From: Acanthococcus lagerstroemiae
Taxonomy: Eukaryota > Arthropoda > Insecta > Hemiptera > Eriococcidae
Reading direction: 5' to 3'
NCBI GenBank assembly: GCA_031841125.1
Contig: CM063109.1
Coordinates: forward strand, 72,236,914 to 72,300,913
DNA length: 64,000 nucleotides
The notes beneath the pieces are model-generated. The model was not told where the DNA came from. It did no database searches and saw only the letters and a program-made list of their open reading frames with translations. Below are positions 33,815 through 44,211 of this stretch, piece after piece. The first letter of the stretch is position 1; each line of letters begins with the position of its first letter. A program made the position numbers and the translations under genes.

Positions 33815-34100
33815 AATTGAGGGAACTCGTGAACGACTCGACCGATTGTCATCAAACATTTACCGGCACAACTTCGAGTACTTCTCTATAATCTACCAAA
33901 ATTTGGAATCAAATGATTCAATAGTTCCTGAGATTTTCGTGCCACACATTTTGTCCTTAAATTAAGAAAAACTCACGAACGGCTAGACCAACTGCCTTCA
34001 AACTCTTCACTGCACAATTTCAAGTACTGCCCCATAATATATCAAAATTTGGAATCATTTGATCCAATAGTTTTTGAGATTTTCGGGCCACAAAATTAGT
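33815..34100. repeat. tandem dimer, ~135-bp unit
   Basis: Two diverged copies in a row. Each has CTCGTGAACG or CTCACGAACG, a GACC stretch, a CTTTAAAC-like run, CACAA then TTCAAGTACT or TCGAGTACT, ATAAT, CAAAATTTGGAATCA, CAATAGTT and GAGATTTTCG. The AACGGCTAGACCAA wording resembles 3' tails common in arthropod repeats. Confidence 0.65.
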
Positions 34101-34469
34101 ATGTACATAATACATACCTATATATAAATTAAGACGATGTAGCTACGGTGATGCCACATGAAGGTGCCGAAAAATTTGGTAATTTTCAATATGGAAAAGC
34201 GGCAAAGTTATACCTACAAGATATGACTAATTTGAGCAAGAAAATGGCCGCGAAAGAATTTTCCTTGTTTACACTTGAAGGATAATACTCCAGTGTTCGT
34301 CATACAGAAAAGTTCTTTAGTGAGACCTATGACATGGTGATGGAACAAAGCTTGATACGTTGAAAGTTTCTGGCGGTATATCACACAACGTGTTGACTGG
34401 CGCGATGCTCCGAGAATACGCGATGATAGATATCAACACTAGCTATGAATTACCCGTCCTTTGGACGGG

Positions 34470-34975
34470 CTCAAACATATGCATTAGTACATATGAAACG
34501 AAATAACATGTAAATTCCCACACAGAAAAAAAAAACAGGAGTTCGGAAAAAAATAAAGAAAATGAAACATAACATTGTTTTTTCCTAAAATGGATAAGCT
34601 TTTTGTAATCTTTGGAAATTAAATAGAATTGCCCATTCTTCTCTATCTCCAAAATGAGATATGATCGAATTATCCAGTACATTTCACACGTTCTCAATAG
34701 AAATACTGAGCGGTACTTTTGCCCAAATATATGCAATAGTATGAAACGAAATTACATGTAAATTCCCATATCAAAATAAACAGGCTTATATACTTATACG
34801 TTTTGATGATTTTCTTTAATGAAAGAAAATAAAGCATGAAATTGTAAGCTTTGTAATCTTTGAAAATTAAATCGGATTACCCGTTCTTCTCTATTTAAAA
34901 AATAAGAAGTGATCAAATTATTCGGTACATTTCAGGACCTCAATAGAAGTACTGAGGGTGTTTTTGTTCATTATC
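34470..34975. repeat. tandem duplication, period ~247 bp
   Basis: GAAACGAAATAACATGTAAA (34496) and GAAACGAAATTACATGTAAA (34743) begin matching stretches. Both also contain AATGAAAC or AAGCATGAA runs, TTTGTAATCTTTG, CCCATTCTTCTC or CCGTTCTTCTC, GGTACATTTCA and TACTGAG. It is non-coding. Confidence 0.75.
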
Positions 34976-35099
34976 ACGCCCTGCTTCAACAGTAATAAAT
35001 ATTACCTATCATAAATAACTTATTACTACTTGTGACAGTTACTTTTGAGTTTTAAGCATTTTTGGATTTTTGGTGAATTTTTTCCAAAAAGTTCTCAAA

Positions 35100-35520
35100 A
35101 CCCAAGATTGAGTGCTGCTCCCAATTATGGGTATTTTCTGATTCTCCAGCAATTCACTATAAAATATCCTCGCAAATGACACTGAGGCCTTCTAAGTTGT
35201 TCAAAATTCCAGGTGGAATTTTCTCGATCCGAACAACTTTGAAAATACCAATTATGGGTCGACCCATATTAATTGGCAACGACCCGTAATTGATACGGAA
35301 TTTTTTAATATACCCACAATTGGTAAGTATAATAAATTAAATGAAAAATTATGTAGTTTTACTTAAGTAAGCATTTCAAATTTATTTTAAATATTTTAAA
35401 AACACGTTGACTCGTCTTATTTGACTTTTAAGTATTTTAAAAACACATTAAAGTCAAGTAAATTCACAGTACCAATAATGGGTCTGAAAAAAGGTAGTAC
35501 CAATTGTGGATCGAGCTAAA
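35100..35520. repeat. recurring CCAATTATGGGT motifs
   Basis: CCAATTATGGGT or close variants occur near 35120, 35252, 35470 and 35500, with inverted forms such as ACCCATATTAATTGG near 35265 and ACCCACAATTGGT near 35315. TATTTTAAAAACAC also repeats at 35388 and 35441. The pattern suggests a decayed inverted-repeat element. Confidence 0.45.
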
Positions 35521-35847
35521 GTTTGATTAGAAAAAGTAACTGAAAAAACGTGAAATTTGGTCTTATAAGTTAAAAGTATCACTTGTACTACACTTTTCAT
35601 TCGATTACCCGATCATTCACTTTGATTTTTCGCGATTCTTGCAAACTTTTCCCCCATTTTTTGAATTCCTTTATTCTTTTCGCACACACATATGTATATG
35701 TGGACCGAAATCGAAAACTCAAGTGGAAAAATGTTCCCTAGACTCTCCTCTACACAACCATGTATAATACGTTGAGAAAATATTAATTTAAAGTACGTAT
35801 CGATCGTTTTTCACAGAATTGATATTTCACACACATGAAAAATAAGG
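35521..35847. other. no gene recognised
   Basis: AT-rich spacer before an inverted-repeat element. No feature seen. Confidence 0.4.
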
Positions 35848-36025
35848 AGCCCGGTGTACACGATCAATTATATTGATGAAAAGTGCCAATAGAATTGAAG
35901 GCATATGCGTAAGTTAGGTACCAATTAATTGAGCTCATGTCAATCAAAATTCTATTGAAATAGAATTTTGATGAAAAATTGTCAATTATATTGACGTCAA
36001 TATAATTGATCGTGTACACCGGGCT
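35848..36025. mobile_element. 178-bp MITE with perfect 29-bp TIRs
   Basis: Perfect 29-base inverted tips, 35848-35876 and 35997-36025, beginning AGCCCGGTGTACACGATC. The interior contains further inverted pieces (AAAATTCTATTGAAATAG near 35946) so the whole can fold. Outside the tips, AATAAGG on the left and TTTATT on the right may extend the inverted repeat. No firm target duplication was seen. Perfect tips imply a fairly recent insertion. Confidence 0.85.
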
Positions 36026-36930
36026 TTATTAACATGTTGGTCTTTCAAATGAAAGAGGTTTCACAGTTGTCCAATGCCTCGATCTAGCGAGAAAACGCGT
36101 TTTCAAAAAAAGGACTCACAATTGATGCTAGACTCAGAATAGGTAGCTTACCTTACTATTTTTAATAAAATATTTCAGAATAGACCTCAGAGGATAAAAG
36201 TTTGAATGGTGATGGTTTACAGTATTATAACCTATTCGACGCTGGCGCTTCTATAATTTGCAGAGTCCCAGTCAGAGGCATTCAAAAACATTAATTATAG
36301 ATAACTTTGATAGGTAACAGTTTGTATGTTTGTGTCACAGGTCGTGCTATATGTTCTTCTTATCATTGTATGCACTATGCAGTACAATTGAATTTCGCAC
36401 TTTGAAAATGCCTAGCCGGTATACTTATCATCTAAATCTCTTTAATCTCTTCAATAAATGAAAAATGAAGCAAAAAAGTATTTGTAAAATAAAAAGTTTG
36501 ATAGTAAAAAAAACGCACTAAGAGATTCCACGCTATAGTGCTTCTACAGTTTGCACAGTCCCAGTCAGAGGCTCTCAAAAACATTAAAGATATCGGCTTT
36601 GATAACAGTTTGTACGTTTATGTCACAGGTATACCGCTATCGCTATAATATGTATGTTTCCTTATCATTATATAATAACAAACGCACTAAAAGATACAAC
36701 GCTAGCGCTTCTACAATTTGCCCAGTCCCAGTCAGATGAAATTTAAAAAAGTATTATTTGTAAAATATAAAAGTTTGATAGTAAAAAAACGCAACATGAA
36801 ACATCCACTTACATCTCTTTAATCTTCTCAATAATTGAAAAATGAAGCAAAAAAATGTTTGTAAAATGAAAGATCTATAGTAAAAAAACGCAACATGAAC
36901 TGAGTTTTACTTGGTATATCCGTCTCCCAA

Positions 36931-37350
36931 CCGGATGCGCAATCAGTTACCCTAGTTACCCGCGGAAAAGTCACCCATTTGCAACCGTCAGTTGGGCCCT
37001 GTTAAGCGCAAGGGAACCAGTTGACATTTAGTATCGTTATTGGTAAGTGCATAAAAAGTAGAATTTAGTATCGTTATTGGCAAGTGCATAAAAAGCACAA
37101 TTTTTCAGAATTGGCCCCCCGATTCAAAAATGTGCACTCATGTTGAGAAAATCTTATTTGTAAACGCTATGTCAAATAGTTTCTACATGGCTCGTAAACT
37201 TCAAATCACGTGTTCTCAAAAAACAGATTTTACTGGTTTGTTCCCTTATGCTTAACAGCGTCCAGTTACCCTCAGATTACCCAGAAACCTGTCAGTTACC
37301 CTTGGTTCCCTTTCAGTTACTTGGGTAACTGGCGGGATTCTGCGCATTGG
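36931..37350. mobile_element. GTTACCC-rich MITE, copy 2, interrupted
   Basis: Left end CCGGATGCGCAATCAGTTAC and right end GGCGGGATTCTGCGCATTGG match copies 1 and 3. It is longer than the others only because a second element sits inside at 36994-37262. It is inserted in the satellite of 36230-37670. Tips are more worn than those of copy 3. Confidence 0.8.
36994..37262. mobile_element. 269-bp element nested in MITE copy 2
   Basis: Imperfect inverted tips: left GGGCCCTGTTAAGCGCAAGG, right ending CTTATGCTTAACAGCGTC. CAGTT flanks it on both sides (36989-36993 and 37263-37267) as a candidate target duplication. Removing it leaves the host MITE in the same order as copies 1 and 3, which confirms the boundaries within a base or so. 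Inside, a 37-base unit beginning ATTTAGTATCGTTATTGG is duplicated (37026 and 37063). Confidence 0.8.
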
Positions 37351-37670
37351 AAAGTCAGTACGTTTTACATCACTGTTATCAAAAAGTTTTTACGCCATAA
37401 GCCTGCTAGGGAATACTTACTTCTAGATGAGACATTTTTAAAAAGATTTCCTTCAGTAATACCTGAGAACACTGGTGAGGAAAAATCGAGACTTGTCTTT
37501 ATGTATTACATTCATCTTTTTAATAAATGAAAAATGAAGCAAAAAAGTATTTGTAAAATGAAAATTCGATAATAAAAAAACGACACATATGGCCCAAGTT
37601 TTGAACACATGAAGCCCTACAAAAGGATTTATGAAGTAAAAGTTCAATAATAAAAAAACGCAACATGGCC

Positions 37671-38957
37671 TGATCAACCGCAGTATGTACACTGAGACGC
37701 TTTCAGATGTAAGAAACCCTGATCGTTCTATATTCACGATGTGTTATGTAAAATACTTCCTACTGGTCACACTGATCACTCTAACACGACGGGGTAAGCG
37801 CGCGGAACACACACATAGACACAGATGCAAAACGACTTAAAAACTTAATTACAGCTTACTGAATGCACTTCTCTGCAATGTTTTCATTTTAAAAACCTCC
37901 TAGGGAACCCAAGCTTTCATTTGAGACAGTTTTCAAAAGAATCTGTTCAGCCTATCGAGCGTGATGGCATTTCATCGACCCATTTATCTTATAATATTAT
38001 TTTTAAAAAAATATATATCAACATCTGGCTCCAAAGTCACGGAAACTCTGAACGTCATCTGTAAACATTTGTTTTTGGGATACAGGAATGGTCAGGTCAT
38101 GGAATTTTATGGACTCAAAAGGATTGCTAACTTGGAGTTCCCGGTGCTTCTTAAATTTTACGGTTGAAAGAAAATACTTATTATAGGGTTGCGTGGAATG
38201 ATACAGATTATTCACAAACGGGTTTGAAATATTCACAGCGTGTCATTTACTAAATGGGACAGATCCTTCGAGCTTAAAATACGAAAAGATACCCGAAACT
38301 ATATGGTATAGAAAAGGTTCACAATATTCGGCGTTTCGTTTTTGAGTGGATTCAGAAGGTATGATACCTAACGTGGATTCACAAAATTGTATTGTCCACA
38401 GCACCAAAGTTCGATTTTGACACCGTTTAGATGTGACACCTGGTTCAACTTACACAATCATTACGAAAATTTGCATTTTGCATAATTTACACGCGTTAAA
38501 GTTAATTTTTCTGGGTTCATCTCCCGCATCACCATCACCGCCATAAACTTCCCAGCGTCATAAGCGTACTTACGTTAGTAACAAAATTACTTACAGTTGG
38601 TAGACACGACCTAATTCATTATAGAGCATCATGATTGCTGCTCTCGGATGGAATTCACAAATTAAAAGTTTGAATAACGGAAATTTCGCGACGATGATTT
38701 AGGTAGAGCACTGTAATTTAGGTAGTTGGGAGTCGATAAATTAGTCCGAGTTAATTGTGCACAATACATTTTGCAAGATGTAAAATCACAAACTGAAACT
38801 GAACGCAGCAACGCAGATGAAGCGACAACGAGTCAACGATCACGCAATACGCAACGAACACCTTAAGGCGATGAGTATTCACAAATCACGACAATAAAAA
38901 ACAATTTTATTCTTTCCCCCCCCCCTCCCTCTTCCTTACTGCATGTTATTATGATGG
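37671..38957. other. no gene recognised
   Basis: AT-rich; short frames only. A polypyrimidine run (CCCCCCCCCCTCCC) lies near 38917. Confidence 0.4.
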
Positions 38958-39446
38958 AGAACTATAGCACTACTGAACAACTATTTTGCACAATGCATTT
39001 CGACAGGTGATTCTAAGGTACTTTTTAACGCTGAACACGATACTGCGACCCATTTTTCTCTATCACGTCACAATTCGGAGTTCTGAACGACTAAAATTCG
39101 TTTCCATTTTGTTTTTGCATTGGAATAAGTGGTTCGTACCACTGACTGATATTATCAGTGTTATCAGACCACAATAACAGAAAACAAACAGACGGAATAC
39201 ACACCACTACACACGCCCGCAACACACAACAACACGAATCAGTGTATGACCACATTCAGTTCCTAAACCTCTTTTTGAACACATTTAGTTGAATTTTTTA
39301 TAGTTTGTGATCAGAAAAACTAGACGTGGTAGAGAAAAACGGCCGACGGTACTGTATTCAGCGTTGAAAAGTACTCAAGAATCACCTCCTTAAATGCGTT
39401 GTGCAAACAAAAAATTTCATTTTGTTCAGTAGTGTAGTCTGTTCCA
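38958..39446. mobile_element. 489-bp element with ~110-bp imperfect TIRs
   Basis: The left arm (38958-39072) contains CACTACTGAACAA, TTTGCACAATGCATTT, AGGTGATTCT, GTACTTTT, AACGCTGAA and TTTTTCTCTA. The right arm (39320-39446) carries the same words in reverse order and orientation: TAGAGAAAAA, TTCAGCGTT, AAAAGTAC, AGAATCACCT, AAATGCGTTGTGCAAA and TTGTTCAGTAGTG. There is no transposase in the 250-base centre. It is a non-autonomous DNA element of unknown superfamily. Confidence 0.8.
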
Positions 39447-39681
39447 GATAAGGATAAGAGTATCAAAAACCCATAAACGTGGCGGAGTCACAGGGGAAAA
39501 GGGAGGGAAGAAATTCACACGAACGCATTAAAGACGCAGCGCGCGTTCTCAGGAAGTGATATGTGATTGGTAGCATGGCAGGGTTGGGGGAAAAACTTTT
39601 TTTTTTAAGAGAACAAAACAACTGTTTTTTTTGTTTTAAAACATGTTGTTATTAATGTTTTTTTTCCGTTGTTTTAAAACT
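39447..39681. other. unassigned spacer with T-runs
   Basis: Contains T-rich runs and GTTTTAAAAC words near 39633 and 39671 that recur on the far side of the next hairpin. Confidence 0.35.
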
Positions 39682-39758
39682 AGGAGTTATCTGTCAAAAG
39701 GGCGTCTGGTCCATAAAAAATACATTGAACGGACGCCCTCTTTTGACAGATAACTCCT
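39682..39758. repeat. hairpin with AGGAGTTATCTGTCAAAA arms
   Basis: Perfect 18-base arms at 39682-39699 and 39741-39758, extended by GGGCGTC/GACGCCC with a small bulge. GTTTTAAAAC stands outside on both sides (39671-39680 and about 39777-39786), so the true element may reach about 39630-39800. Confidence 0.65.
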
Positions 39759-39829
39759 CAAACGTTTAAAAACATTGTTTTAAAACATGTTTTTTGTTGT
39801 TTTTTTTGTCTATTTCCGACCTTTTATCT

Positions 39830-40460
39830 CACCTTTTTGTTCCATTATTCGACCTTCAACTCTGATATCACACAGTGAGTTACTGTTAGCAAGAATACCC
39901 ATTGTTGGGCCAACAAATGTACTGATAATTATCCCTGATATCAAATCATTCTGGAAATTTTTGCGTGAAATTCGGAAATTTATTTGTACGACTTCGGCTG
40001 AACAAAGGTCATTAACAAGCCGATCCATATGTTCGTGAAATGTGCTCCAATAGAGTCAGTATTGTTCATCTTTGTCGTCAGCAAACAGACAAGCAAATTT
40101 GCTTGATTTGAGACACTTATTTTCATACGCATATTCTTAAGCGCATCCCACATTGCCTTTGCTGAGCTACCTAATAAGTATGTGGTTTTACAATATTCAG
40201 CGTGTACAGAGAGTCCAAGATATTTTACAATTTGAGATCTTGCCTTATTATTTTCTGTGCTTGAAAATCAGCAATTAGTTCTTCATCCTGCGTTTCTGGT
40301 GGATTATGCTCAACTGCATAATATAGCAAAGTTTCTCTTCCAATTTCAACTGCATGCGGACAACCCAATCAGAGTATGGTATCAGGTTTTGCATCGAGTA
40401 GAAGAAAAGCGATTGTTTTTCCATTAGCCATTTTTGAGCTTAGTATCATATAAGATTACA
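39830..40460 (-). pseudogene. copia-type Gag, N-terminal part
   Basis: Minus-strand Gag of a Ty1/copia element, broken by many stops. It reads MANGKTIAFLLLDAKPD from about 40432. QDEELIADFQAQK and the helical Gag core follow: KNMRMKISVSNQANLL, then a degenerate part answering the usual LTxxM..SDSI region near 40050, and NFRISRKNFQNDLISG to about 39900. The zinc knuckle and pol do not follow. Similar Gag-downstream sequence lies instead upstream, at 41095-40495. Confidence 0.6.
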
Positions 40461-40494
40461 GGTTCTATGGAATTCAAGGAACTTCAGTTCTAGT

Positions 40495-41095
40495 CAGAGA
40501 ATATAAAGATGGGCTTTGAAATTTTCAATTTTAAAATATATACCGGCATATATTGCAGCAATGGAATTGATAAAATATTACATCGCCCTTCAGGTGTGTA
40601 ATAAACATTCGTTAATTAATTCTGAAGCCTAAATCAGTAATTATGGTCATGTCGCCACTGTGTGTCGCTTTTACTGTAATATTTTGCTTATTAATCCCGA
40701 TAGAAATCGGGGGATTTAATAAATGAGTATTAAATAATGAATTTTTATTTATCACACAGAAACGGTTTGCTCCGGAGTCTAAGTAGTATGGTTGTTTATT
40801 ATTTATTTTTGTATGTAAAGGTACTACCGATAAATGTGCAAACATACCAATAAATCCAAACTCATCATGCTCTGGTTGTGACATCTGCGGTACATCTTCC
40901 ATTCTTCTTGTCTGCCACCAGAACCCAGCACTTGTTGTAGGAATGACCATTTACTTTGCATTACAAACACAAAACTTGTTTTGGTTTGTTCCAATCTCTG
41001 CTTCCTCGTTGGTTTCCACCTCGTCCACGTCCCCGGTTACTGAACTTCAAATTATTTCCTTTAGGGTGCGGATGATCCTTGGAGTGCATTAAATT
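40495..41095 (-). pseudogene. copia-type zinc knuckle, protease and integrase start
   Basis: Minus-strand. An RGG-rich stretch (RGRGRGGNQRGSRDW) is followed by a CCHC zinc knuckle with correct spacing (C-x2-C-x4-H-x4-C), though one position inside it is now a stop. After a frameshift come YYLDSGANRFCVI, the protease active-site region (DSGA), and TVKATHSGDMTI. Near 40600-40500, VYYTPEGRCNILSIPLLQ follows, the usual start of the integrase side. The piece ends near 40495 and Gag of a second copy begins. Confidence 0.75.
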
Positions 41096-41119
41096 CACTT
41101 AGGCAACAGAAGTACTCGA

Positions 41120-41420
41120 CTGCTGTCCAATGGTGACATCTTGACTTGAAATGACTGATTCTGAACCATTGTCATACTATCTTGGAATAAGAATTGATAG
41201 AGATGAAGAAAATATCTATCTCTCACAAAAGGCTTATCTTGAAAATCTCTTAAGAAAAACTAATATGATGGACTGTAAACCTATTTCCACACCACTGGAA
41301 ATTAAAATTTCTGTAAAAGAATTAACTGGTGAAAATGTTGAAATAGATGGGAGGGTCATAGGCAGTTTGATGTATGCTATGCTATGTACTAGACCAGACC
41401 TATGTTACACTGTCTGTCTG
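41120..41420 (+). pseudogene. copia-type RT/RNase H junction fragment
   Basis: Plus-strand piece of copia pol: PLSYYLGIRIDRDEENIYLS, KAYLENLLRKTNMMDCKPIS, TPLEIKIS and GSLMYAMLCTRPDLCY. These are the hallmark words at the end of RT in Ty1/copia elements. Its orientation is opposite to the two copia pieces on its left, so the locus has been inverted or holds separate copies. It is cut at about 41420 by the R1 LINE. Confidence 0.8.
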
Positions 41421-43552
41421 TTAAGAGCTGCGGAAGGAGTGCAACCGACTTCGCCGTCGATACCAACGCACAAGAAGAGACGACGAAGCGGCCACAGCAG
41501 TTTCACAGCAATACCAGCAGGCTTGTCGTACTCTCAAGCTCGCCATACGCCAAAGCAAGAAGGCAGCCTGGGAGGAGTTGCGTCAGGAAGCAGATGACGA
41601 CCCCTTTGGCAAGCCGTACAAGGTAGTCATGCGGAAAGCCAGAGGGCCGTCAGTGACAAGCCGTATGGAGCCGGGGGTGCTGCAACAGGTAGTTCAAGAA
41701 CTGTTCCCCCAGCGCCCCCCGCTAACGGCAGTCTCTGCAGAAGTGCAAGAGGATATCCCTCTGCTTAGTATAGGAGAAGTGGACAGCGCGATCAACCGGA
41801 TCAGGACAAAGAAGAGGAAGGCACCTGGTCCGGATATGATTCCCAACGTCGTCTGGGAAGTAGTCCACCGAGCAGACCCGTCCTTCCTGACCAACGTATT
41901 CAGTCACGCGTTGCTGGAGGGGACATTCCCTAGCAGATGGAAGACGGCGCGGCTGGCACTGATCAAGAAGCCAGGAAAGCCAAATGGCCAGCCGTCCTCG
42001 TACCGGCCTATTTGCCTGCTCGACACCGTTGGCAAGGTGTTTGAGTGTACCATCGTGGATAGGCTGGAGGAGCATTTTCAAAGGCGGAAGACGATCTCAA
42101 GCAGTCAGTACGGATTCAGAACTGGCCGCTCAACTGCAGACGCCGCGCTGAAGTTGAAGAGTCTGGCGCAGAAGGCAATTCGCAAGCGGCAGTTCTGCGC
42201 GGCGGTCAGCCTCGACATCAAGAACGCGTTCAACTCCATTCTGTATATGCGTATCATGGAGGTGTTGGAGTTGGCGCGGGTACCTGGTTACCTTGTGCGC
42301 ATCATCAGGAGCTACTTTTCCGTCCGCCGGATAGAGATGGAGTCGGCGGCCGGACCAATCACACGGGAGATGACCTGCGGCGTTCCTCAGGGATCAGTAC
42401 TCGGACCTACCCTGTGGAACGTCGCCTTCAACGGGATGCTGAGGCTGGCACTACCACCAGGCGTAAAGTTGATCTGTTACGCCAACGACACGCTGGTGGT
42501 GTGCCAGGCGGAGACAACAGCAGAGGTCACGCAACGAGTGAACCAGGTGTTAGAGATGCTGAACCACTGGATCGAGTCGGTGGGGCTGTGCTTAGCGGTT
42601 CAGAAGACAGAAGCGGTTTTGTTCACAACAAGTACAGCCCACCCACCTTTATCCTAAAAGGTGTGGAGATTAGGCTCTGTACAGCCCTGAAGTACCTGGG
42701 GCTGTGGTTCGACGGGAAGTTGCATTTCCGAGAGCACTTCCGACGGGCAGCTGAGAAGGCAGATCAAGTAGCCGGTCAGCTGTCCCATCTGATGTCGAAC
42801 CTAGGAAGGCCGAGAGAGCAGCGATGTAGAATGTACGTGAACGTCATCATGTTGGTGCTCCTATATGGGGCGCCAGTATTCGCCGACGCCATCAATATAC
42901 CATACTGGAGAGCGGAGATGGAGAAGATCCAGCAAAAAGCCGCAATGAGGTGTGTCAGTGCGTACCGCACTGTTTCTTTGGATGCAGTAGGCGTGTTAGC
43001 GCATATACCGCCGATCAAACTCAAGGTCAGCGGTATGGTGCGAAGAAGAGAGCGAAGACGAAACGGGAGGCACTTTGGGTCAAGCGAGTCATCCAGCAGG
43101 ACACGCTTTGGAAGTGGAAGGACGCGCTTGCCCATTCGATCAAGGGCGAGTGGACCCGAGCGTTGATACGCGACCTCGACTGATGGGTAGGAAGAACGCA
43201 CGGAGCGCTTAACTTCCACCTTACCCAAGTATTGAGCGGCCACGGGTGCTTCGGCACGTACCTACATCGGATGTCGATAGCGCCGAGCCCCGTGTACGTG
43301 CACTGTGATCGAGGGGCGGAGGACACACCTTGGCCCACCCTGTTCGAGTGTGAGGTCTGGGAGCAGGAGAGGCGCGGGACGGCCACCAGCGGCAACGATG
43401 AAGAAGAAGACGACAACGTCGGCGTGATCAGCCGTCTCGCGCCGGACACCCTGGTTCCGGAGATGATGAAGAACGGAAGCAGTTGGAACCGGGTGTCGGC
43501 CTTTGTCTCGGCCATCATGAAGAAGAAGATGCAGATGGAGTGGTCGAGATAG
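41395..43552 (+). pseudogene. R1-clade LINE ORF2, 5'-truncated
   Basis: RT and C-terminal domain of an R1-type LINE. From 41578: KAPGPDMIPN, SYRPICLLDTVGKVFE, SQYGFRTGRSTADA, palm motif A SLDIKNAFNSI, GVPQGSVLGPTLWN and motif C YANDT at 42478-42492. The usual motif C is YADD, and its first Asp is Asn here (AAC at 42484-42486), so polymerisation should fail. A frameshift near 42650 leads to TALKYLGLWFDGKLHFREH, then a second shift near 43040, and a TGA at 43181 before LTQVLSGHGCFGTYLHRM. The final knuckle region keeps only part of its Cys/His set. The endonuclease and ORF1 are missing. It is not in 28S rDNA, the usual R1 home. Confidence 0.9.
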
Positions 43553-44010
43553 AGGGCCGGCAATTCACCAAGCTCGGCCCACACCATCGAACAGGAGGAG
43601 AACTCTGTACAATCCTAGAAAAGAGCTGCTGCAGCTGCACTGCGGACCCACCGGCAGGGCTCACCCGTCGTCACCACCTGCCTGCGTCGACACACGGACC
43701 AAGACGAGGAGGTGAGGGGTGAGTGAAGAGAGGCAGCGCGTCCGGCCGTGGGGGACCTGAAATTTCCAGGCGAGCGCTCTGGGAGTGCGGAGCTCGGTCA
43801 GAAGGGAACCCCATGGTGGCCCTGGTAGGACGCGCGCACCGTTCCGGCACGTCGAAATGGGGGCTTGGGCTCGGCCCCAAAGCGTCCCTCCGGTCACTGA
43901 CGCAGTACTCGAAAGGGTAGTTCCTGTGGCCGGGGGTGCGGTATCATAGGGGTCACTTTGGCATGCGTGCATCGCCATACGTCCCACCACACCATCAGGG
44001 GATCTCTAAG
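43553..44010 (+). mobile_element. 3' UTR of the R1-clade LINE
   Basis: GC-rich sequence following the ORF2 end. Its last part (GGCATGCGTGCATCGCCATACG at about 43960-43982) is found again at 48627-48648, where a short 3' piece of the same family inserted. This places the family's 3' end near 43990-44010. Confidence 0.65.
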
Positions 44011-44028
44011 TCCAACCAATTCAGATGT

Positions 44029-44211
44029 TTACAATTTAGAAATACCTTTTACTCCTAAATTTTTCAGGTCAGTCTTCAACTCATTCATCTTGATTGTACA
44101 TCCACCAAGATGTTTCTTTGATTTTGTATGTCTTGCAAAAGTTTTGTAAGCAATAGTGAGATTGCATTTCTTGCACCTTTTAGGTAAATACTTTTCTTCA
44201 TTTGTCATCAT
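44029..44211 (-). CDS. 60-codon frame with a C2H2-like finger
   Basis: MMTNEEKYLPKRCKKCNLTI opens a short minus-strand frame. A Cys-x2-Cys pair is followed by RHTKSKKH, giving C-x2-C-x11-H-x5-H, a plausible zinc-binding finger. The remainder (MNELKTDLKNLGVKGISKL) is charged. No promoter, intron signal or partner gene is evident. It could be a fragment of a transposon-encoded or viral-like protein with an N-terminal finger; I do not recognise the family. Confidence 0.3.
   Translation of the reverse strand: MMTNEEKYLPKRCKKCNLTIAYKTFARHTKSKKHLGGCTIKMNELKTDLKNLGVKGISKL

Larger units (their letters stand above)
36230..37670. repeat. complex satellite with two block types
   Basis: Block A (GCTTCTA, then AATTTGC, CAGTCCCAGTCAGA) occurs at about 36246, 36538 and 36706. 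Block B (AAATGAAAAATGAAGCAAAA, TTTGTAAAAT, ATAGTAAAAAAACGCA) occurs near 36455, 36835 and 37525, with shorter forms near 36750 and 37625. The full A-B unit is about 290 bases, and some units are shortened. The array is interrupted by the MITE at 36931-37350, and block B resumes on the other side. Confidence 0.8.

Noticed and set aside
42776..43243. Minus-strand frame of 155 codons, and another at 43027-43587
   Set aside because: Antisense shadows of the GC-rich R1 ORF2.
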